From JBBRHQ01 sp963840235 (GTDB lineage Bacteria > Actinomycetota > Thermoleophilia > Solirubrobacterales > 70-9), in the NCBI GenBank assembly GCA_963840235.1, contig CAWIYC010000004.1, positions 86,371 to 150,370 on the forward strand: a stretch of DNA of 64,000 nt, written 5' to 3'. The translations under genes and the position numbers were made by a program. The notes beneath the pieces were generated by a model that was not told the origin of the DNA, searched no databases, and worked only from the letters and a program-made list of their open reading frames with translations. How positions within the stretch are numbered: position 1 is the first letter of the stretch; each line of letters begins with the position of its first letter. Below are positions 58,960-64,000 of the stretch, piece by piece.

Positions 58960-60053
58960 GGCGCCACACCGCAGCGGCCGTGCTGGGCGCGGCGGCGGCA
59001 CTTCTCGCCGCCTCTCCGGCCATCGCCTCCGAATCGCCCCCGACCCGGTCGCCGCGGGCGAGCTTCGACCCGTTCGCGGCGCCCAGGCCCTCGGTTCCCG
59101 TCCGCGACACCGTCTTCGAGCGGACCAACCTCGCCGCCGCGCGCGCGACCGCCACCTCCTCGGCGCGGCGCTACCCCGTCCACGACGGCAGGGGCCGGCG
59201 GGTGACGATCGGCGTCTCGGGCTCGTGCACCCCCGCCAACTGCGACGCCGCCAACCCGCAGAAGATCGCCAACTTTCTCGGCACCATCCTCCACGGCAGC
59301 GAGATGAACCTGCTGCGGGTGCAGCTGGTCAGCGACAACGAGATGGCCTCGATCTGCGGCTCCGGCGCCCTCGCCTGCTACTTCGCCGGGCAGAACCAGA
59401 TGTTCCTCGGCGGCAACGACGATGTCGGCCCCGACGGCGCCACCCGGGAGTTCGTGCTCACCCACGAGTACGGGCATCACCTCGCCGACCACCGCCGCAA
59501 CCCCCCGTTCACGCCGACGATCGACTGGGGGACGAAGCGCTGGGCCTCGTTCGAGCGCGTCTGCCAGGGGGTCCGGATCGGGGCCTACTTCCCCGGGGAC
59601 GAGGGGGCCAACTACTACCGTAACCCGGGCGAAGCGTTCGCCGAGTCCTTCGCCTTCAACCGCTTTCCCAACATGGTCGGCTGGGGCTGGAACCAGTCGC
59701 TGCGGCCGGGCGGGGGCGCCTTCGCCGCGATTCGCCGCGACGCCATCCACCCCTGGAAGCACAGGGCCCGGGCGGTCGAGACCGGCTCGCTCAGCGCCGG
59801 CGGCGCCCAGCGCGCGGTCGAGCGCATCCTCACCCCCCTCGACGGGGTCCTCAGCGTGCGGCTGAAGGCGCCCGCCGGCGCCGATTTCGACCTCACCCTC
59901 CGCGACCGTGGCGGCAGGGTCCTGCGCTCAGCCAGCCAGCCCGGCTCTCGCGAGGCCGTCAACTACACGCTCTGCGGCCAGGCCCGAGTGAAGGCGGCGG
60001 TGATCCGCGTCAGCGGCGGCGGCGCCTTCCGCCTGATCGTGAAGCGGCCCTAG
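58956..60053 (+). CDS. Secreted zinc metallopeptidase-like protein (HEYGHH)
   Basis: A 365-residue protein with a signal peptide (AAVLGAAAALLAASPAIAS). The zinc motif LTHEYGHHLADHRRN (H-E-x2-H) lies near residue 170, and NPGEAFAESFAFNRF about 60 residues later offers the third ligand (Glu). The final 100 residues form a beta-rich, pre-peptidase-like domain (VRLKAPAGADFDLTLRDRGG, then VIRVSGGGAFRLIV). The GTG start overlaps the previous stop as GTGA. Substrate unknown; it probably acts on the surface. Confidence 0.82.
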   Translation: MRRHTAAAVLGAAAALLAASPAIASESPPTRSPRASFDPFAAPRPSVPVRDTVFERTNLAAARATATSSARRYPVHDGRGRRVTIGVSGSCTPANCDAANPQKIANFLGTILHGSEMNLLRVQLVSDNEMASICGSGALACYFAGQNQMFLGGNDDVGPDGATREFVLTHEYGHHLADHRRNPPFTPTIDWGTKRWASFERVCQGVRIGAYFPGDEGANYYRNPGEAFAESFAFNRFPNMVGWGWNQSLRPGGGAFAAIRRDAIHPWKHRARAVETGSLSAGGAQRAVERILTPLDGVLSVRLKAPAGADFDLTLRDRGGRVLRSASQPGSREAVNYTLCGQARVKAAVIRVSGGGAFRLIVKRP

Positions 60054-60889
60054 CGGGCGATTCGCGTTTCCAGCTCGCCCAGCGTGGGGGAGCTGATGAC
60101 GACGTGGTCGCCGTCTGCGAGCCATACCCGGGGCTCGCGGGCTCCGCCGACGCCTGCCGGGGTCCCGGTGGCGACGATATCGCCCGGCTCGAGCGTCATC
60201 AGGTTCGAGAGGTGGGCCAGCAGCTCGGGCACGGAGAAGATCAGGTCGGCGGTCGTCGCCGACTGCATCGTCTCTCCGTTCAGGTTCAGCGAGATCGCGA
60301 TCTCGTCGTGGCCGCCGGCCTCGTCCGGGGTGACGACCGCCGGCCCGCAGGGGGCGGAGCCGTCGAAGACCTTGCCGGCCATCCACTGCGGGGTCGAGAA
60401 CTGCAGGTCACGGGCCGAGAGGTCGTTGAGCAGTGTGTAGCCAGCGATGTGGTCGAGCGCCTCGGCGGGCTCGACCTCCTTGGCGCGGCGGCCGACGACG
60501 AAGGCGACCTCGGCCTCGTAGTCCACCTTGGCGCTCGAGCCCGGCAGCTTGACAGTCGAGCCCGGCGCCGCCAGGGCGTTGCGGTATTTGCCGAAGATCG
60601 TCGGCGACTGCGGGGGGTCGAGGCCCGCCTCGGCCGCGTGGGTGCGGTAGTTGAGGCCGATGCAGACGATCTTCTCCGGGTCGGGGATCGGCGCCGCCAG
60701 CCCGAACTCCGTCAGAACGGGCCCCCCGGCGCCGACCGAGGAAAGATCGGCGAGACGGCCCTCGGCGATCAGCTCGCGCAGGCTCGCCCGGCCGGGCTCT
60801 CCCAGCGCCGCCCAGGCGTCGATGACGCCGGCGTCCGCGAGCAGCCCCGCCCGGGGACCGTCGCCGCAGGAATAGGTCACCAGGCGCAT
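60050..60889 (-). CDS. Fumarylacetoacetate hydrolase (FAH) family protein
   Basis: A 279-residue protein. KIVCIGLNYRTHAAEAG, then PTIFGKYRNALAAPGSTV and DYEAEVAFVVGRRAKEV with E-x-E metal ligands, and LTLEPGDIVATGTPAGVG are family hallmarks. Members cleave C-C bonds or decarboxylate/hydrate aromatic-degradation intermediates with Mg2+. Start ATG 60889 has TAGGCT 7 nt upstream. It converges with the metallopeptidase (four-base overlap of the ends) and diverges from the cold-shock gene. Confidence 0.86.
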   Translation of the reverse strand: MRLVTYSCGDGPRAGLLADAGVIDAWAALGEPGRASLRELIAEGRLADLSSVGAGGPVLTEFGLAAPIPDPEKIVCIGLNYRTHAAEAGLDPPQSPTIFGKYRNALAAPGSTVKLPGSSAKVDYEAEVAFVVGRRAKEVEPAEALDHIAGYTLLNDLSARDLQFSTPQWMAGKVFDGSAPCGPAVVTPDEAGGHDEIAISLNLNGETMQSATTADLIFSVPELLAHLSNLMTLEPGDIVATGTPAGVGGAREPRVWLADGDHVVISSPTLGELETRIAR

Positions 60890-60896
60890 CGCGGCA

Positions 60897-60902
60897 AGCC
60901 TA
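60897..60902 (-). promoter_or_regulatory. Candidate -10 element (TAGGCT) of a leaderless promoter
   Basis: On the minus strand TAGGCT ends 7 nt before ATG 60889, with no Shine-Dalgarno in between. Confidence 0.4.
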
Positions 60903-60949
60903 GAGGGATGCGTTACCGTTGGCGCAGTCGGCAAGGAACGGAGGAGCGG

Positions 60950-61165
60950 ATGCCAACGGGCGTCGTCAAGTGGTTCAGCAACGAGAAGGGGTACGGCTTC
61001 ATCACCCCCGACGACGGCGGCCCCGACCACTTCGTCCACCACTCCGAGATCCAGGCCGAGGGCCACCCCTCACTCAGCGACGGCACCAAGGTCAGCTACG
61101 AGTCCGGAGAGGGCCCCAAGGGCCCGGTCGCGACCCAGGTGACCGAGCTGGCAGCGGCCGAGTAG
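60950..61165 (+). CDS. Cold-shock domain protein
   Basis: A 71-residue single-stranded nucleic-acid-binding protein (OB fold). MPTGVVKWFSNEKGYGFITP contains RNP1 (KGYGFI), and DHFVHHSEI is RNP2. The end GPVATQVTEL is also typical. GGAGG lies 5 nt upstream of ATG 60950. The leader is short, so a long cold-sensing 5' UTR like that of E. coli cspA is unlikely. It may act as an RNA chaperone. Confidence 0.93.
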   Translation: MPTGVVKWFSNEKGYGFITPDDGGPDHFVHHSEIQAEGHPSLSDGTKVSYESGEGPKGPVATQVTELAAAE

Positions 61166-61247
61166 GGACGGCGCTCCGCCCCGCCGGGCGCCCTAAGATA
61201 ACCCGCGGGCGGGGCGGGTAGCCCACCGGCCCCGTTTCAAACGCCTT

Positions 61248-61321
<74 letters not shown>

Positions 61322-61536
61322 TTAGCTGTTTGCCCTGCAAGTGCTGCATTTTCGGGCAGTCTCAATGAGAGCTGATCGCCCGGCTCGGCGTCCGGCAGGG
61401 CGGATGCCCGCCAGACGTTCGAGTGCTTCGATCGCCAACTCGTCGGCCGGCTCTTCGCCGAGCCGTGCCAGCGCAGCGTTTGGATTACAAGCGGCAGCGC
61501 TGCGCAGGTAAGACGAAGCGCCCCTGGCTGGTGTGA

Positions 61537-61542
61537 GATAGT
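61537..61542 (+). promoter_or_regulatory. Candidate -10 element (GATAGT) of a leaderless promoter
   Basis: GATAGT ends 6 nt before GTG 61549. Confidence 0.35.
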
Positions 61543-61548
61543 CGGCAG

Positions 61549-61920
61549 GTGAGCACTTCCGAGCAGTCCGCCACCCGCCTCGTAGGCGTCGCCGAGCTCG
61601 GAGACTCACAGGTCGCCGTGGTGGAGCAGACACCGCACGGTGCCATGGCCGTAGGTATCAGCGCCGGCAAGCCGTTTGCGGTCTCTAACCGCTGCCGCCA
61701 CCTCTTCGCCTCGCTGGGCGAGGGGCAGGTGACCGAGGATGGATGCCTCCAGTGCCCTTGGCACGCCGCGCGCTATGACGTCGGCAGCGGCAAGATGGTG
61801 CGCGGTCCTCAGGGGGCGTTTAAGCCGCTGGCGGGCGTTGTCAAGGCGACTACCGGCGCCATATCCCTGAAGACGTTTCCGGTCGAGCTGCGCGACGGCG
61901 CAATCTGGCTGGTCGGCTGA
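61549..61920 (+). CDS. Rieske [2Fe-2S] protein
   Basis: A 123-residue soluble protein with Rieske boxes SNRCRHLFASLGEG (C-x-H) and LQCPWHAARYDVG (C-x2-H) that bind a 2Fe-2S cluster. It lacks membrane segments and a catalytic domain, so it resembles the small ferredoxin subunits of dioxygenases or nitrite reductase. No oxygenase gene is adjacent, and the electron partner is unknown. GTG 61549 is supported by the GATAGT hexamer. Confidence 0.88.
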   Translation: MSTSEQSATRLVGVAELGDSQVAVVEQTPHGAMAVGISAGKPFAVSNRCRHLFASLGEGQVTEDGCLQCPWHAARYDVGSGKMVRGPQGAFKPLAGVVKATTGAISLKTFPVELRDGAIWLVG

Positions 61921-62022
61921 TGGGACGGCAGTTCTCCTCACGAGCTCGCCGCTGACGGTCGGCTAGCTGCTTCTGAAAAGCCGAGAGCCTGCCTTCGGAG
62001 CGGGCTCGCATGTGGCAAACGG

Positions 62023-62961
62023 GTGTCGAGGACGATCTCGGGTCGGGCCTCGGAAGCGGGTAACCAAGCCACCAGTAGCCTCAGTTTCAACTACCAAGGA
62101 GACCCCATCGCCATCAACCTAGAGCTCACGTCAAACGGACGTTTCCCAGCACTGCTGGATTCAGATCCCGATCTCGACCTCGAGGCGACACCTGAACTCA
62201 CCGTCGCCGAGCGCCAAGTCGCTGATCTAATCCGCATCGAAGCAGACCCGAAAACTGCGGCAGCCGTCCTCGATCGGGTTCCGCTTTGGTTTCACACCTT
62301 CTCTCTCAACCGGTCGGAGGGCACCTACACCGACGGTGTCGCTCGCGACCATCGCTATCGGATTCCAGCCCTGCCCGCCGACTTCGAGGGTCTTGCCGTG
62401 CTCGACGTCGGCACCTTCGACGGGTTCTACGCCTTTCTGGCCGAGGCCCGCGGAGCTCGACGGGTGGTGGCGATCGACAACGAGCAGTACGTGGAGTGGG
62501 TCAGCTCTCGCTTCGGCGTGGAGCTCGAGGGAGGCGAGGGATTCTCCGCCATCGGCGGCCTGCTCGACTCCGAGGTGGAGTACCACCGTCTCGATGCATA
62601 CGACCTCGACGACCTCGACGAGACCTTCGATCTCGTGCTCTGCTTTGGGATCCTGCACCGAGTCGAGAATCCGTTGGGACTGCTGAGGGTATTGCGGCGC
62701 CGGGTGGCTGACGGCGGGCGTGTGCTGCTGGAGACCCATGGATCGGCGGACCGCAGCCTCGAGACGTCGACCGCTGTGCACATTCCTGAGCCCGGAGAGG
62801 TCTACGCCCGCGATGACTTCGTCTACTGGGGATTCACTCCCACGAGCCTGGACGCAATCGCCCGGCATGCGGGCTTTGGAGGCTTCGATCTGATCGACGC
62901 TCCAGTCGTCGACGGCCATCCGCGGGTGATGGGGACACTCAACTCCGCCCCTGCGGACTGA
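62023..62961 (+). CDS. Class I SAM-dependent methyltransferase (Methyltransferase_9/CmoB-like)
   Basis: A 312-residue protein. LAVLDVGTFDGFYAFLAEAR is SAM motif I (near residue 125), VVAIDNEQYVEW motif II, and FDLVLCFGILHRVENPLGLL motif IV with the YHLxxP-type context of DUF1698. The N-terminal 75 residues are variable. Methyl acceptor unknown; relatives modify tRNA wobble uridine or sugars. GTG 62023 lacks a ribosome site, and the true start may be further in. Confidence 0.72.
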   Translation: MSRTISGRASEAGNQATSSLSFNYQGDPIAINLELTSNGRFPALLDSDPDLDLEATPELTVAERQVADLIRIEADPKTAAAVLDRVPLWFHTFSLNRSEGTYTDGVARDHRYRIPALPADFEGLAVLDVGTFDGFYAFLAEARGARRVVAIDNEQYVEWVSSRFGVELEGGEGFSAIGGLLDSEVEYHRLDAYDLDDLDETFDLVLCFGILHRVENPLGLLRVLRRRVADGGRVLLETHGSADRSLETSTAVHIPEPGEVYARDDFVYWGFTPTSLDAIARHAGFGGFDLIDAPVVDGHPRVMGTLNSAPAD

Positions 62962-63069
62962 AGCTCACGCAGGGCGGGCCGAACCGGGTTCACAGCGCCG
63001 AAACATCTGCTTTGCAGGCCATTAACAGGTGGCGGAAAATCTGCCGCTTGAATTTGCATCAGCTCACAG

Positions 63070-63876
63070 ATGGCTTCCGCATTACCTCCGCTATACGCGC
63101 ACAGGCTCGGCCGCCACTACGGTCCGGACTCCTCGGCTGCCGCGCTCGAGCACACCCTCTGCGGACCGGTCGAGGGGCTCGAGACCGATGTATGCCTGAC
63201 CGCCGACGGCGGCCTGGTGCTCCTGCACGACCCTTTGCTGGCGCTGGGCACCACCCTCGAGGGTTGGGCGCACGGGCGAACCGTTGCGGAAATCCGGTCG
63301 GCGTGGATCCGAGACTCTGCTGGTGAGCCGACGGGGGAGCACCCACTCGAGCTCGAAGACCTGCTCCAGCTCGTGCCGGGCGGGGTTGGCCTCCAGCTCG
63401 AGGTCAAGGCACACGCCGACCCCTTACTCGCCGCTCGCACCGCCGAGGCCCTTTGCAGGCGCCTTTTGGGGCAGCCGGACCTCGACCGCGTCGAGGTGAT
63501 CAGCTTTCACGGCGAGGCCTGCGCCGTGGCTGCTGCGCACGGAATCGCGACCCGTCTCGTGATCTGGGCCGACTACGCGCCCGAGGCGCTCGCCGCCTGG
63601 GCTCTCCAGACCGGTGTCGGGGGCGTCTCGATCGAGCACTTCATGCTCACGGAACGACTGGTAGGAGTGCTCCGCGACGCAGGGTTGAGCGTCAACGTCG
63701 GCACTGTGAACCATCATCAGCTCCTCCCCCGTGTGCTTGAGTTCTCTCCCGACGCGATCGGCACCGACAGACCTCACGAGCTGTGTGCCGAGGCCGAGGA
63801 TCTGTTCGGCCCCGGCAGGGGGCTGACCATTCCACGGGAGACTTCGGCAGACATTCCATTTCCAGCAGTTCGCTAG
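63070..63876 (+). CDS. Glycerophosphodiester phosphodiesterase
   Basis: A 268-residue cytoplasmic protein. AHRLGRHYGPDSSAAALEHT carries the first catalytic His-Arg, GLETDVCLTADGGLVLLHDP the metal-binding Glu, Asp and second His, and LQLEVKAH the third Glu. It hydrolyses glycerophosphodiesters from lipid turnover to glycerol-3-phosphate and an alcohol, which fits the inositol-lipid theme (glycerophosphoinositol as a possible substrate). ATG 63070 follows a 108-bp gap without features. Confidence 0.87.
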   Translation: MASALPPLYAHRLGRHYGPDSSAAALEHTLCGPVEGLETDVCLTADGGLVLLHDPLLALGTTLEGWAHGRTVAEIRSAWIRDSAGEPTGEHPLELEDLLQLVPGGVGLQLEVKAHADPLLAARTAEALCRRLLGQPDLDRVEVISFHGEACAVAAAHGIATRLVIWADYAPEALAAWALQTGVGGVSIEHFMLTERLVGVLRDAGLSVNVGTVNHHQLLPRVLEFSPDAIGTDRPHELCAEAEDLFGPGRGLTIPRETSADIPFPAVR

Positions 63877-64000
63877 ATCGGGGCGACTTGACGGTACAGG
63901 GACCAAACAAGCGTTCGGTCAATCCGCGGCCTGCAGTCCATGATGCGTCAGAAGACCCCTGATTCCAATCGGAGGGCCGCTATCACTCGTCGCTTCCGCT

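Noticed and set aside
61322..61548. Minus-strand frame next to tRNA-Asp
   Set aside because: It contains protein-like words but no credible start or ribosome site, and part of it runs into tRNA sequence.

Overview
The window is GC-rich chromosomal DNA from an actinobacterium, most likely class Thermoleophilia, order Solirubrobacterales. The evidence is the very high GC content with frequent GTG and TTG starts, a mycothiol-type formaldehyde dehydrogenase beside a phosphatidylinositol-type lipid cluster, and several small NTF2/SnoaL-like proteins that begin MSxENVE and end ALEAAGLxE, a family expanded in that order. No rRNA, CRISPR array or complete phage was seen. Three intact tRNAs are present: Glu(TTC), Val(TAC) and Asp(GTC).

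Layout. 1-9.3 kb is housekeeping: a partial endonuclease III, a PfkB sugar kinase, a PAP2 / CDP-alcohol phosphatidyltransferase / inositol-3-phosphate synthase cluster (inositol lipid synthesis), an MBL hydrolase, a glycosyltransferase-PHP fusion, a degenerate uracil-DNA glycosylase-like protein and a secreted GH5 endoglycoceramidase-like enzyme. 9.4-20.2 kb holds an RTX protein, an F420-type oxidoreductase, an RNA methyltransferase, an M3-type peptidase, argF, a tRNA-linked HTH protein, lgt, an SDR and a DMT transporter.

20-35 kb is an accessory region anchored on tRNA-Val(TAC). Exact 43-bp copies of the tRNA 3' half recur at 22.86 and 25.11 kb, and a diverged copy lies at 30.13 kb. They bound small modules that carry cargo (a YWTD beta-propeller; a lipoprotein) but no recombinase. 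The rest of the region is filled with NTF2 genes, NTF2 fragments, a broken amidase, a broken VOC protein, a decayed tRNA-Ala and other relics.

35-50 kb contains secreted and envelope functions: a frameshifted CocE-type hydrolase, an AlkZ-like protein, an FtsH-like protease, an FHA-HTH regulator, a TetR/GH94 pair, and an mscR-MBL pair that together suggest mycothiol-dependent formaldehyde detoxification. 50.3-53.7 kb is a tightly overlapping FAD-oxidoreductase / DUF1365 / cyclopropane-fatty-acid-synthase operon in which each gene changes frame several times. 53.8-64 kb has a PYROXD2-like oxidoreductase, a small catalase, three secreted cell-surface proteins (one frameshifted), an FAH-family enzyme, a cold-shock protein, tRNA-Asp, a Rieske protein, a methyltransferase and a GDPD.

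Two window-wide patterns stand out. Many first genes have a TANNNT-like or GATACT hexamer ending 6-9 nt before the start codon, which suggests leaderless or nearly leaderless mRNAs. Many otherwise full-length genes carry one-base frame changes, several leaving a span of 3n+1 bases, so either genuine decay or assembly error must be considered.
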